NCBI RefSeq assembly: GCF_040546765.1
Contig: NZ_JBEPOK010000001.1
Location: forward strand, 2,976,001-3,040,000
Origin: Arthrobacter sp. OAP107
Lineage (GTDB): Bacteria; Actinomycetota; Actinomycetes; Actinomycetales; Micrococcaceae
Direction of reading: 5' to 3'
Length of the DNA stretch: 64,000 nt
A program made the position numbers and the translations under genes. Shown piece after piece: positions 1 through 9,388 of the stretch. The notes under the pieces were generated by a model that searched no databases, was not told the DNA's origin, and saw only the letters and a list, made by a program, of their open reading frames with translations. Each line of letters opens with the position of its first letter. The first letter of the stretch is position 1.

Positions 1-912
1 CGTAGGGCTGAGTGGAAGGTTTTGAAGCAGCTGGGCGAAACCAAGGATGGCGTTCAACGGCGTCCGCAGCTCATGGCTCATTCTGGACAAAAATTCGTTC
101 TTTGACCGGTTGGCACGTTCTGCCTCATGCATTGCATCGCGGGCTGCCCTCTCGGCGACCTTGCGGTCGGTGATGTCAGTGGAGATCCCGCCGAGAGCGT
201 AGGGGTTGCCCGCATCGTCGAGGAGAGGGAATTTGATGGAGAGCCAGCGGCTGTCTTCGTCCGGGGCAGTCAGGTCGCCGATGGTCGCAAGAGGTTCCTC
301 GACTTCGATAGAGGTGGAGGTTCTGATCACCAGATCGTCGTTCTTGGTGTAGTTGTCTGCGACCGGTTTGGCGAACAGATCGTAATCGGTAAGACCAATG
401 ATTGATTCTGCGCTGACGCCAAAGCGTTGTGCGTAGTAGTGGTTGGCGATGAGGTACCGCCCGTCAAGGTCCTTGATGTACATCAGTGCAGTCGAGTTAT
501 CCAGAAGATCTTTGAGTTGCCGGATCGTTGAGTGCAGATCACCTTCCGCAGAGTTTTGCTCGGTAAGCGCCGTCAATTGGACTACCAAGTATTCAGCCGG
601 GTCCCCTGCCACACGGAACGGCTTGACCCGCGGACGGAAGGCTTCAAGATGATCACCTTGGTGGACGGCCACGGTGGCAGGGTCGGACGTAGTGGAAAGT
701 GCGGCGGCTAGCCGCCGGGTAAGGGCCGGCCCGAGCTCCCCCTCCGTGCCTTGGTTGGGATCAGCGTTGCCCTGGACGAGCGCACCAAATTCGCTGTTGC
801 CCCCGAGAAACACAAGCCGTTCGGAGGTCTCCCTGCGGAAGATGGCAGTCGCCAGCGGCGCCGCGTCGAAGGCGCCATGTTTCAGTCGCTTGAGGGCTTC
901 TGCGGAACTCAC
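1..912 (-). CDS. PAS-domain sensor histidine kinase (3' end cut off by window edge)
   Basis: Membrane-free N-terminal part of a two-component sensor kinase that autophosphorylates on histidine and passes phosphate to a response regulator. The visible 304 residues start at a GTG (912), the only plausible start after the in-frame stop at 925-927. A variable N-terminal domain of about 150 residues comes first, then a PAS domain (roughly 160-260, with LMYIKDLDGRYLIANHYYA and the closing GGISTDITDRK). The HisKA dimerisation helix follows, with phospho-acceptor His280 in SRMSHELRTPLNAILGF. The ATPase domain lies beyond base 1, so substrate and partner cannot be judged. It is transcribed away from hyuA, with 355 bp between them. 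No transmembrane segment is visible, which suggests a cytosolic sensor or part of a hybrid kinase. Family assignment is firm; the start codon is less so (weak Shine-Dalgarno). Confidence 0.88.
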   Translation of the reverse strand, partial: MSSAEALKRLKHGAFDAAPLATAIFRRETSERLVFLGGNSEFGALVQGNADPNQGTEGELGPALTRRLAAALSTTSDPATVAVHQGDHLEAFRPRVKPFRVAGDPAEYLVVQLTALTEQNSAEGDLHSTIRQLKDLLDNSTALMYIKDLDGRYLIANHYYAQRFGVSAESIIGLTDYDLFAKPVADNYTKNDDLVIRTSTSIEVEEPLATIGDLTAPDEDSRWLSIKFPLLDDAGNPYALGGISTDITDRKVAERAARDAMHEAERANRSKNEFLSRMSHELRTPLNAILGFAQLLQNLPLSPT

Positions 913-1120
913 GGCAATAGTCTTTCACAACGGCATCGGGCATGAGCAGGCGCGGCGCAGCGGGGCGGGCCTGAATGTCACGAGTGCATGATTGGGCACG
1001 ACTGGACGGAAGCCCCTGCGCCGCAACTACCTGTGCGGAGGCAATCAGTTCCAGCGATACGAGGTGCCCGCAACGACGCGGGCATGTCAGACCGGAATTA
1101 AGACGCGGCCTCAACCGCAT

Positions 1121-1201
1121 CATCCTTTTGGTCAGAAAAAGATCATTCCTTTGGGGCTCCAACCGGCCGATGTGTGTCATATGGATCAGCTAAAGAATTA
1201 G
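1121..1201 (+). promoter_or_regulatory. Candidate structured leader RNA upstream of hyuA (copy A)
   Basis: These 81 nt in the 355-bp gap before hyuA match positions 24578-24658 without gaps (68 of 81 identical by my count). Two small hairpins are visible: TGGTC/GATCA around an A-rich 7-nt loop, and TGTG/CATA around a 3-nt loop. In the other copy the changed bases are TGGTC/GACCA and TGTG/CACA, so G-U pairs replace G-C pairs and pairing is kept. A longer arm, CTTTGG pairing to CCGATG, is imperfect here but perfect in copy B. The motif ends about 65 nt before the hyuA start. I do not recognise it as a named riboswitch class; a protein-binding leader is an alternative. The rest of the gap (913-1120) shows nothing clear. 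Confidence 0.5.
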
Positions 1202-1267
1202 GAATGACAAGACCTGGAGGGGCGGGTCAACCAGTCACTACTTCTGAAGCATCCTGGAGGGACAAAG

Positions 1268-3328
1268 ATGTCCAATGTTAGAGTCGCCGTCGACGTCGGG
1301 GGCACATTTACTGACGTCTGCATTTTCGACGAAGAAACACAACGCATGCGTGTCACCAAAGTCCCATCAACTCCGGCTGACCCCATGCTGGCGATCCTGA
1401 GCGGCGTGGAACGCGCCGAGGTCAACCTTGCAGACGTGTCGCTGTTCTCACACGGCACCACGGTAGCAACGAACGCCCTCATTACGCGAAACTTTCCCCC
1501 GGCAGCCATGGTCACGACAAGGGGGTTCCGGGATGTCATCGAGATTCGAGACGGTACGAAAGATGACCTTTGGGACGCATACAACGACGTAAGCGGCCCC
1601 TACATCCGCCGCCGCGACAGGTTCGAGGTGGCCGAGCGGATCGATTACGCGGGCAACATCGTCACTCCCCTGGACGAAGAAGAAGCCCGCCGCCTTGCCG
1701 CGGTGCTCCGCAAACGAGGTGTCACGACCGTCGCGGTCTGTTTCATCAACTCCTACGCGAATGCCGAGCACGAGATCCGGATGCGGAAAATTCTGGAAGA
1801 GGAGCTTCCGGAAGCCACTGTTTCCACGTCCGCCGAGATCCTGCCTGAAATTTTCGAGCACGACCGGTTCAACACTGCCGTCTCCAACGCCGTCCTGGGA
1901 CCCCTGGTCTCCGGCTACGTCAGCCGACTGGCCGATGAGCTCAAAGACGGCGGTTACGAGGGAGACCTGCTGCTCCTGCATTCCGGTGGCGGATCTATGA
2001 CCCCGCGCATGGTTAAGCGTTACCCGGTTCGTCTGGCAGCGTCAGGCATTGCGGCTGGTGCCATTGCGGCGAAGCACGTCGCCCAGCAGTGTGGCTTTGA
2101 AAACGCGGTGGGCCTGGACATGGGTGGCACCTCTACCGACATTGCCCTGGTCTCCGATGGTGAACTCCGCATCACCAAGGAATGGCAGGTCGAATATGGC
2201 CACCCCATCGTCTTCCCCAGCATCGAGGTCCTGACCATCGGCGCCGGCGGCGGGTCGATTGCGCACATTGACATTGCCGGTTCACTGCGGAACGGTCCGC
2301 AGTCCGCGGGCGCCGACCCCGGGCCTGCCTGCTACAACATGGGTGGTCAGGAGCCGACCAACTGCGACGCCAACGTGGTCCTGAACAGGCTCGGATCCAC
2401 CTTGGCCGGCGGCGCCAAGACGCTTGATCGCGGACTTTCCCAGGCAGCGATTAAGCGTGCCATTGCCGAACCGCTCGAGATGAGCGAGGCGGAGGCCGCC
2501 CACGCTATCCTCCAGGTGGCAAACGCCAACATGGCCGATGCCGTTCGCCTCATCTCAATCCGCCGCGGCTACGACCCCCGCGACTTCGCGCTGATCGCCT
2601 TTGGCGGCGCTGGCGCCCTGCACGGAGCAGAGGTCGCACGGGAACTGAACATTCCCACGGTCGTGGTGCCACCCAATCCCGGCGTCACCTCCGCACTGGG
2701 CTGCCTTTTGGTGGACATCAGGCATGACCTGTCCGCGATGTACACCGCGGTCGCCGCCGATGCAGATCCTGAAGACCTGGAGAGCAAATACAGGGCTCTG
2801 GAAACTGAAGCCACCGCCCGGCTCCGCCACGAAGGCGTAGCCGAGGAGAACTCTGTCCTGCAGCGGATCATCTCCATGCGCTACCAGGGACAGTGGCGTT
2901 CGCTGGCCGTGAATATGGGAACCGGCCCCGGCGCCTTGGAAGAAGCCATTCAGAGCTTCCACCAGCAACACGAGCGCGAATTCGCGTTCCGCCAGGATGA
3001 CCAGCCCGTGGAGATCTACCAGCTTCAGCTGTCCGCGATCGGCAAAACGCCCAAGCCATCCTTCGCACCCGCGACGGAACGGGTCTCGGAGCCAGGCGAA
3101 CCTGAGTCGGTCCGGCCGGTGTACTTCGGCACGGACGGCTGGATCGACACTCCCGTCTATGACCGCACCAAGCTCGGTGCCGGCGCAACATTCAATGGCC
3201 CGGCCATCATCGACCAGCTTGACTCCACGACCGTCGTGCCTCCGCGGACCACCGCCGAAATCGACGAATGGCTTAACATCCGAATCCACCTCACAGAGTT
3301 CAAAGACGAGCAGGAAGCCCAACCATGA
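1268..3328 (+). CDS. hyuA: Hydantoinase/oxoprolinase family protein, A subunit (ATP-dependent lactam/hydantoin hydrolase)
   Basis: 686-residue ATP-binding subunit of the HyuA/HyuB family, whose members open the amide bond of small cyclic imides and lactams (5-oxoproline, N-methylhydantoin, valerolactam, caprolactam) at the cost of ATP; some relatives are acetone- or acetophenone-carboxylase subunits. The N-terminal actin-like phosphate loop is plain at residues 9-16 (DVGGTFTD). The HGTTVATNAL segment sits near 63-72 and a second GLDMGGTSTD loop at about 282-291. GGAGGG at 1256-1261 sets the ATG. The stop overlaps the hyuB start (ATGA), so the two are translationally coupled. A candidate leader RNA precedes it and a terminator follows hyuB. 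The family is certain; the substrate is not. Nearby glutarate-pathway genes make a C5 lactam attractive, but 5-oxoproline remains possible. Confidence 0.9.
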   Translation: MSNVRVAVDVGGTFTDVCIFDEETQRMRVTKVPSTPADPMLAILSGVERAEVNLADVSLFSHGTTVATNALITRNFPPAAMVTTRGFRDVIEIRDGTKDDLWDAYNDVSGPYIRRRDRFEVAERIDYAGNIVTPLDEEEARRLAAVLRKRGVTTVAVCFINSYANAEHEIRMRKILEEELPEATVSTSAEILPEIFEHDRFNTAVSNAVLGPLVSGYVSRLADELKDGGYEGDLLLLHSGGGSMTPRMVKRYPVRLAASGIAAGAIAAKHVAQQCGFENAVGLDMGGTSTDIALVSDGELRITKEWQVEYGHPIVFPSIEVLTIGAGGGSIAHIDIAGSLRNGPQSAGADPGPACYNMGGQEPTNCDANVVLNRLGSTLAGGAKTLDRGLSQAAIKRAIAEPLEMSEAEAAHAILQVANANMADAVRLISIRRGYDPRDFALIAFGGAGALHGAEVARELNIPTVVVPPNPGVTSALGCLLVDIRHDLSAMYTAVAADADPEDLESKYRALETEATARLRHEGVAEENSVLQRIISMRYQGQWRSLAVNMGTGPGALEEAIQSFHQQHEREFAFRQDDQPVEIYQLQLSAIGKTPKPSFAPATERVSEPGEPESVRPVYFGTDGWIDTPVYDRTKLGAGATFNGPAIIDQLDSTTVVPPRTTAEIDEWLNIRIHLTEFKDEQEAQP

Positions 3329-5331
3329 CCGACGTGATCACCATGCCAGAACTCCACGTCGCGCACACCGGTGCACGACAGGCATCAGGCCTTGACCCCG
3401 TGACCTTCGAGGTACTCAAGAACGCCTTCGTCACCAGCGTCGACCTGATGAGCGAGCAAATTCTCCGGACCTGCTACTCCTTCGTCATCTACTCCCGGGA
3501 CTTCTCCTCGGCCCTCTGCGATGCGAACGGAAACACCGTTATGCAGGGCAGCGGTGACATCGCCGTCCACGTTGGTACCCTGCACTTCCAGTGCAAGGCC
3601 GTCATCGACGAATTCAAAGACGACATCCACCCCGGCGATGTGTTCGCCATCAACGACCCGTACCGGGGCGGTACACACTTTAACGACGTCAGCTTCATCC
3701 GGCCGATTTTCGCCGGGGGAGAAATCATCGCCTTCGCGCAAAACAAGGGCCACTGGGCTGACATCGGCGGCAATGTCCCCGGTTCGTTCGACGTCAACGC
3801 CAAGGAGCACTTCGGCGAAGGTCTGCGGATCACCCCCGTCCGAATTTGGAGCAAGGGTGTCTTCCTTCACGACGTCGCCCAGCTCCTGGTCTCCAACACC
3901 CGGGCACCGGGCCAGGCAATGGGGGACCTCCATGCCCAATCGGAAGCGACAGCCGTGTGCGAGCGTGAAGTCCTCCGGCTGGTGGACAAATACTCCAAGT
4001 CGACCGTGGTCGCCGCCATGCAGGAAACCCAGGACTACGTCGAACGGATCGTCCTCCGGCGCCTGCAATCCCTGCCCCAGGGAGTGTGGGAGACCACCGA
4101 TTACATCGATTTCGACCCGGGCAAGGGCGAGGGACTGGTTCCCATCAGGATCAAGCTGACGCTGGACGGCAAGGGCGTCCATTATGACCTGACCGGTTCC
4201 GCGCCTGCCGTCGAAACTTTTCTTAACTCCGGCTACGGCACCACCCACTCAGCCATTTACGCCGGCACCAAGACGTTCTTCCCCGACGTTCCGCTGAACT
4301 CCGGGTTCTACGCAGCCGTCGACGCCGAAATCGGGCCGGAGGGCACGGTGGTCAACGCGGGTTGGCCGTACGCGGTCACCGGTTTCTGCTCCGGTCCCTA
4401 CGAAAAACTGATGAACGGGATCTTCGAGCTGTGGTCCCAGATCATGCCCGAGCGGGCCATGGCGTGCGCCTTCAACCTCGAGTACCTCCTGGTGGGCGGC
4501 CGTGACGGGCGCACCGACGATAGCCCCTACTTCATGTGGTACGACTGGATGGCCGGCGGATGGGGCGGCAGGGCCTCCAAAGACGGGTCCAGCGCCACGG
4601 CCCCGGTCTTTGGCCCTGGGCTGGCGGTCCAGCCCATCGAAGGCCAGGAGCGGCTGTCGCCGGTCCTGACCACCGTGCACCAGATCGGCACTGACTCCGG
4701 CGGTCCAGGCAGGTTCCGCGGCGGCCTCGGCATCGAAAAAGGCGGCACCCTGGTTGACGCGACAAACACCGTGGTGAGCTACTGCTGCGACCGGGCGCGC
4801 TCCATTACCTGGGGCATCGAAGGCGGTCTCCCGTCCATCCCGCACGGCGTCTGGATGAACAAGGGCACCCACCAGGAGACGTTCCTCGGCTCCAACTTTT
4901 CGGCGGTTCCACTGCACTCCGGGGACTCATTCACACGCCCGTCCGCGGGCGGTGGCGGTTACGGTGATCCCCTCGAACGCCCCTTCGACGAAGTCCTCGA
5001 AGATGTCATCGACGAGTACGTATCCATCGAACGGGCCGCCAAAGACTACGGCGTCATCATCCGGGAAATCGACCGCGAACTGGACCAGTACGAGGTCGAC
5101 GAAGCGGCCAGCATCCAGCTGCGCCAGCAGATCCGCGCCGACCGCCCCGCATGGCTGACCGCCGACCCGGCCGTCGTCGCGCAGAAGTACCGGGCCGGAG
5201 AGGTCGACATGCTCGATGTCATCCGCCGCCACGGCGTCATTCTCGACTGGGGCACCGGGGAACTGTTCCCCGAGACCACTTCAGAGTTCCGCAAGAGCAT
5301 GGAAAAGCGTTCCTCGTCCTACTGGCACTAA
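3325..5331 (+). CDS. hyuB: Hydantoinase/oxoprolinase family protein, B subunit
   Basis: 668-residue partner of the preceding A subunit, forming the heteromeric ATP-dependent cyclic-amide hydrolase in the cytosol. Family hallmarks include NDPYRGGTHFNDV (about residues 110-122), the conserved glycine-rich segment GGPGRFRGGLG, and a C-terminal block ending in SAGGGGYGDPLERP. At 668 residues it is longer than the second B subunit in this window (562 residues) because of a C-terminal extension of about 100 residues. That extension is more typical of the acetone-carboxylase-like or caprolactamase-like branch than of classical N-methylhydantoinase, an impression rather than a proof. The ATG overlaps the hyuA stop codon. 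A strong hairpin follows at 5344-5388. The neighbouring NCS1 permease gene fits import of a small ring-shaped nitrogen compound. Confidence 0.9.
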   Translation: MTDVITMPELHVAHTGARQASGLDPVTFEVLKNAFVTSVDLMSEQILRTCYSFVIYSRDFSSALCDANGNTVMQGSGDIAVHVGTLHFQCKAVIDEFKDDIHPGDVFAINDPYRGGTHFNDVSFIRPIFAGGEIIAFAQNKGHWADIGGNVPGSFDVNAKEHFGEGLRITPVRIWSKGVFLHDVAQLLVSNTRAPGQAMGDLHAQSEATAVCEREVLRLVDKYSKSTVVAAMQETQDYVERIVLRRLQSLPQGVWETTDYIDFDPGKGEGLVPIRIKLTLDGKGVHYDLTGSAPAVETFLNSGYGTTHSAIYAGTKTFFPDVPLNSGFYAAVDAEIGPEGTVVNAGWPYAVTGFCSGPYEKLMNGIFELWSQIMPERAMACAFNLEYLLVGGRDGRTDDSPYFMWYDWMAGGWGGRASKDGSSATAPVFGPGLAVQPIEGQERLSPVLTTVHQIGTDSGGPGRFRGGLGIEKGGTLVDATNTVVSYCCDRARSITWGIEGGLPSIPHGVWMNKGTHQETFLGSNFSAVPLHSGDSFTRPSAGGGGYGDPLERPFDEVLEDVIDEYVSIERAAKDYGVIIREIDRELDQYEVDEAASIQLRQQIRADRPAWLTADPAVVAQKYRAGEVDMLDVIRRHGVILDWGTGELFPETTSEFRKSMEKRSSSYWH

Positions 5332-5343
5332 ACGCAGTCCGAC

Positions 5344-5388
5344 CAACACCGGGCCCGCCGGCGCTGATCGCGTCGGCGGGCCCTGTTG
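5344..5388 (+). terminator. Hairpin terminator or attenuator after hyuB
   Basis: A G/C-rich inverted repeat (GGGCCCGCCGGCGC against GCGTCGGCGGGCCC, one G-U pair, 5-nt loop) is extended by CAACA/TGTTG across a small bulge. It lies 13 bp after the hyuB stop and before the permease start. No long T-run follows, so partial read-through into the permease is possible. Confidence 0.7.
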
Positions 5389-5426
5389 TATCCACATCCC
5401 CTTGAACTGACCTGAAAGGCACGAAA

Positions 5427-6776
5427 TTGTCCTATTCAAACTACGTTCTACCTGCCACTGAACGGGCCGGTAAATGGTCGTTGACCATGGCCTGGTGGGC
5501 AGTGTTCTCCGCCATGTTCTGGATTTACGTCGCGGTGGCCTCCGCCGGCGCGGTCGGAGTGGCCAACACCATCATCGGCATGGTGCTGACCATCATGACG
5601 TACGGCGCCATCAACCTGGTGCTCTCCCGTTTTGCCGCACGCACCGGACTGACCGTCAGCCTCTTCTCACGGACGCTCTTCGGTCTGGTGGGCTCCGCGC
5701 TGGCGTCATTGATCTTCGCGGCAACGGCCCTCTACTACGCCGTGTTTGAAGGCTCCATCATCGCCGTCGCCTTCCAGCAGTACGTCGGCGGCAGCATCGT
5801 CATCTGGTACGCCGTCGTGGTCATCTACGCGATTCCCTTAGCACTGGGAGGCGTTCAGAACTGGCTGGACAAGCTCAACGGCCTGCTGCTGCCCCTCTAC
5901 CTTGCCGGGCTGATCGCCGTCGTGGTGGCCTCCACCACGATCCAGGGTGTCCCCACCGACTGGATCGGTGCTGCTGCCGCTTCCTCAGCACTGCCCGGCT
6001 GGCTGACCTCATACCTTATCTACATGGGTGTCTACATCATGATGATGTACACCTTCGACTACGCCAGATTAGGACGTCAACGCGACGAGAAGTTCCTGGG
6101 GACAGTGACATTCGGCTGGGTCTTCTACGCTTTCACGTTCGGTCTCAACGGCCTGGTGGGCATCTACATCATGAGCGCCTGGAAACTCGAAGCCTCAGAA
6201 ACAGGCGTGGTCCAGGCCTTCATCTCTTCACTTGGGTTTGCCGGGCTGCTCGTCATCCTCATCTCACAGACCCGCATAAACACGGCAAACTACTTTCTGG
6301 CGTCAGAAAACCTCTCAGCCTTCGCCAGCCGCGTCTTCGGGCTCAACCTGCCACGCTCTGTCTGGGTCATCGTGTGCGGCGCACTTGCGTTCTTGCTGAT
6401 GCTCACCGACGTTCTGAGCTACCTTCTCAAGGCACTGGCGTGGCAAGGCGTTTTCGTAACAGCCTGGGTGGCCATTGCACTGGTATTCATCGGCCTCAAC
6501 TGGAAAAAACGGGACCTCGTCCCAGACATTCGGCCTGCCAACCTCAAAGTAATCAGCCCCGGAGCAGCCGCCTGGGTCCTCGCCTCAGCAGCCGGAATTG
6601 CCCTCACGGAACAAACGATATGGCCCCTCGTGGCCCAACTCGCGCCTTTGATAACCATGGCTTTGGCAGCGGGCGTCTATTACGGAGCCTATAAGCTGTC
6701 TCCACCACAAATGAGCAGCTCAGGCGAAACCCTCAATCCAGTCGATGAGGACTTGGATCCCGCCATCAGACAGTAA
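5427..6776 (+). CDS. NCS1 family permease (cytosine/purine/hydantoin transporter type)
   Basis: 449-residue integral membrane transporter of the nucleobase:cation symporter-1 family, which carries cytosine, purines, allantoin, hydantoins or thiamine-like rings. About twelve hydrophobic segments run from residue 20 to 430. The start is TTG at 5427 with GAAAGG 8 nt upstream; no ATG fits better. It lies 95 bp downstream of hyuB, with a hairpin between them, and before the frameshifted amino-acid permease. The pairing with hyuAB suggests it imports the cyclic amide that hyuAB opens, as Mhp1-type hydantoin permeases do; that is inference from context. A hairpin at 6811-6846 probably ends this transcript. 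Confidence 0.82.
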   Translation: MSYSNYVLPATERAGKWSLTMAWWAVFSAMFWIYVAVASAGAVGVANTIIGMVLTIMTYGAINLVLSRFAARTGLTVSLFSRTLFGLVGSALASLIFAATALYYAVFEGSIIAVAFQQYVGGSIVIWYAVVVIYAIPLALGGVQNWLDKLNGLLLPLYLAGLIAVVVASTTIQGVPTDWIGAAAASSALPGWLTSYLIYMGVYIMMMYTFDYARLGRQRDEKFLGTVTFGWVFYAFTFGLNGLVGIYIMSAWKLEASETGVVQAFISSLGFAGLLVILISQTRINTANYFLASENLSAFASRVFGLNLPRSVWVIVCGALAFLLMLTDVLSYLLKALAWQGVFVTAWVAIALVFIGLNWKKRDLVPDIRPANLKVISPGAAAWVLASAAGIALTEQTIWPLVAQLAPLITMALAAGVYYGAYKLSPPQMSSSGETLNPVDEDLDPAIRQ

Positions 6777-6810
6777 ACCCTTCAGCGGAAACGTTGCTGT
6801 CACGGGCACG

Positions 6811-6846
6811 CGAACTCCACCGTACAACGTAGTGCGGTGGAGTTCG
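6811..6846. terminator. Perfect 12-bp inverted repeat after the NCS1 permease
   Basis: CGAACTCCACCG and CGGTGGAGTTCG pair perfectly around a 12-nt spacer, 35 bp after the permease stop codon. No T-tract follows. It may be a terminator or a bidirectional stop; the rest of the 245-bp gap to 7022 shows no gene. Confidence 0.5.
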
Positions 6847-7021
6847 GCCGAACGGGCCGGAAGCGTCAAGGCCTTTGCGGTCAGACGCCCTTCTGTGCGC
6901 TCTGCACAAAATCACGCCGGGGAGGCATGCAGACCATCCATAGGTCTCAACCAAGTCGTCATGCACACTGTCACGAAACGTGTTGGCATCACGCCATATG
7001 CGAACCGTCCACAAATGAGAG

Positions 7022-8460
7022 ATGCGCATGATGCAAAATTCTGAGCTATTTACAAGACCTGCCCAGGCCCAGGGAGTGCCCGGCGAAGGGACACCGTCGT
7101 CCCCGGCCCATGGCAGCCTCCGACCCCGGCACCTCACCATGATCGCCCTCGGTGGAATAATCGGGGCCAGCCTATTCGTCGGGTCCGGAACCGTGATACG
7201 TGCGGTGGGCCCTGCAGCGCTACTCTCATACGCCATCGGGGGCGTACTGGTCATTCTCGTTATGAGGATGCTGGGCGAGATGTCTACGCACAGTCCCGTC
7301 GTTGGCTCCTTTATGGAATATGCCCGGGAAGGACTGGGCGAGTGGGCCGGTTTTACCATCGGTTGGCTCTATTGGTATTTCTGGGTCGGGGTCGTCGCCT
7401 TTGAGGCGGTCATTGTTGGGCGGATCCTGCACGAATGGATCCCAACAGTGCCGGACTGGACCTTCGCGCTGGCCGGGATGTTGCTGCTGACGATTAGCAA
7501 TCTCCTGTCGTTACGATCTTTTGGCGAGACAGAGTTCTGGCTGGCCTCAATCAAAGTTTCAACCATTATTGTCTTCCTTATCTTTGCAACGCTCTACGTT
7601 CTGGGCCTGCTGCCAAACTCGACCGGCTCGATCAGTAACTTGACAGCGCACGGCTTCATGCCACACGGATGGACGGCCGTCTTCAGCGGAGTAACCGTCG
7701 TAATCTTCAGTTACTTCGGGACGGAAATAGTCACGATGGCCGCGGCGGAGTCAGAACAACCAGCTAGGTCAGTCGCGAAAGCAACGAACACCATCGTTTG
7801 GCGTATCCTCTTCTTCTACTCGGCTCGGTCGCTCTCCTGTTGATGATGGTTCCCTGGGACCAGCTTCCCTCACAGACAAGCCCATTTGCGTTTGCATTCG
7901 GTCGCTTTGGCCTGCCAGCAGCCGACCAAGTAATGAATGCTGTAGTACTCACCGCTGCGATGTCAGTCCTCAACTCGGGCCTCTACTCCGGATCCAGGAT
8001 GCTTTTCGCTCTCTCAAAACGTGGCCACGCACCCCGCTGGGTCGAGGACCGTAACCGGGCCGGCGTACCGTGGAAAGCAATCTTGCTGTCCACCGTTGTT
8101 GGTTACATGGCCATCGGTGCGAACTACGTCGCGCCCAAAATGATTTTCGACTTCATTATGAATTCCGCAGGCTGCGTGGCGCTCTTCGTGTACGCCTTTG
8201 TGGCTGTAACGCAGTGGCGACTGCGCAACCGCATGAGCGAAACCGAGCGAAAGGCGCTCAAGCTTAAGATGTGGCTACATCCCTGGCTCAACATCGTCGT
8301 GCTTGCAGGGGTCACCCTCATCGTGATCCTCATGGCCCTAACCCCGGACAATGCGGCCCAAGTGTGGCTCAGTCTCGGTGCCCTGGCAACCCTGTTGCTC
8401 GTATACCCTTTCGTCCGACGAGGCTCCTCAACACGTCCGGAAATAGACACCAATAATTGA
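7022..8460 (+). pseudogene. AAT-family amino-acid permease (GabP-like), broken by a one-base frameshift
   Basis: The two frames together make a normal-length (about 479 residues) amino acid-polyamine-organocation permease of the AAT branch, which takes up amino acids such as GABA by proton symport. The first frame starts with LRPRHLTMIALGGIIGASLF and runs through about seven membrane segments to IVWRILFFY near 7823. The second frame resumes with LGSVALLLMM and runs to 8460. Loss of a single C in the run TAC-CTC (around 7823-7825) explains the break, since restoring it joins the frames with no other change. Either the gene is dead or the base is a sequencing error. Start choice: ATG at 7022, 7028 or 7031; GAGAG at 7017 favours 7028. 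A former 5-aminovalerate or GABA importer would suit the neighbouring aminotransferase, but specificity is not readable. Confidence 0.8.
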
Positions 8461-8631
8461 AGCCCTGTCGTAGGCCGAATCCCGGACACGATTCAGCGGG
8501 AGCCATGTAAGTACTGGTTCCCCCGAAGTTGAACCGTGGTGCACTTCCGGCTTCGGGAATCATTATCGGCTCGGAGCTGAACGCAGTGTGATCGTCTCAA
8601 CCGAAAATTACGAATGACCGCACCGATAAAA

Positions 8632-8668
8632 CCAGGGCCTCTCATGTTGCGAAAATGAGAGGCCCTGG
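8632..8668 (-). terminator. Strong terminator hairpin at the end of the IS3 remnant
   Basis: A perfect 14-bp stem (CCAGGGCCTCTCAT with ATGAGAGGCCCTGG) and 9-nt loop. Read on the minus strand it is followed by GGTTTTATC, a short T-run, so it terminates leftward transcription, probably of the now broken transposase gene. The stretch 8461-8631 before it holds no gene that I can see. Confidence 0.7.
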
Positions 8669-8699
8669 TGGTCTGAGAGATCCTGCAACACAGCGCAAC

Positions 8700-8890
8700 A
8701 CACTTCTGGTTCTAGGCGGTGACGTCGAACTCCCGGTCTAGCAGGTTCCGGGCAACTCCTGCCCTGCTCGTCCTGGTAGGAGTTGTGGCGCTTCCTCCGC
8801 CGGCCCCTGCAGGCCAGTCCCAGGACGCACATCAGCTTCAGCACGGTCTTCTTCGCGACGGTATGCATGTAAACCCTTACGGGTCCGATG
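8700..8890 (-). pseudogene. Remnant of an IS3-family transposase (OrfB fragment)
   Basis: Minus-strand translation gives VAKKTVLKLMCVLGLACRG followed by RRRKRHNSYQDEQG, the typical helix-turn-helix linker of IS3-type OrfB proteins (consensus like TVxKLMxxxGLxxxxRxRKRxNSY). After a frame change the next segment reads GVARNLLDREFDVTA, matching the conserved VxNLLxRxF block that precedes the catalytic core. It then meets a stop. The DDE catalytic part is missing, so the copy is dead. The left side abuts a strong terminator. On the right it runs directly into the plus-strand CGNR remnant, so the insertion or a later deletion has fused two decayed genes. Confidence 0.65.
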
Positions 8891-9388
8891 GCGTGCGCCT
8901 TGGTCTTGACCTTCTCCGAGAACCTCCCGGCTCGATGCGCGTTGCGGCCGACATGGGCCGGGAACGCGGGTTGTTGTTCTTGGACGACAAGGACGTCCAG
9001 GAACGTGGTTTGCCGGAGTTGCAGGACTTTCTCGCGCGCTGGGCACGACTGGTCGATCTCGAAGAGGAGAACGCGCGGGATGCCTATTTGAACGTCTTGC
9101 TGGCTGTCCATACCCAGCCGGTCAGCGTGACGATCCACGCCGGGGACGGCTGGCATATGCACTTCCGCAGCGATGTTCTGCCTGCGCACCGGATCATGAC
9201 TGCGTTCATCACCGCCGGCACCGCTCTGCACTTCGTGCACCGGGGCATTCGTCGTCTGCGGCGTTGTGAACGCCAGGATTGCGCTACTGCGTGCGTTCGC
9301 GGACTTCAGCCGGCCGGGAACCCAACGCTACTGCTGCCACGCCTGCGCCAAAGGCCGATGCCGTCCGGCGCCACCGGCAGCGCACCAA
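8881..9388 (+). pseudogene. Decayed CGNR zinc-finger / ABATE-domain regulator
   Basis: Three successive frames form one protein. The first (about 8881-9285) reads an ABATE-like domain including RGLPELQDFLARWARLVDLE, then VSVTIHAGDGWHMHFRSDVL and GIRRLRRCERQDC. The second (about 9297-9350) gives ADFSRPGTQRYCCHACAK, the CGNR zinc-finger core with its Cys residues. The third gives ADAVRRHRQRTK, the basic tail. At least two frameshifts separate them, and the N-terminus is lost into the IS3 remnant. Intact relatives are stress- or catabolism-related transcription factors of about 190 residues. A long open frame that passes through this stretch (8719-10254) only follows the first segment and is not a gene. 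Confidence 0.65.

Noticed and set aside
1121..1201. Assignment of the leader to a known riboswitch (TPP, glycine, T-box, guanidine, SAM)
   Set aside because: None of the hallmark words I know for these classes is present.
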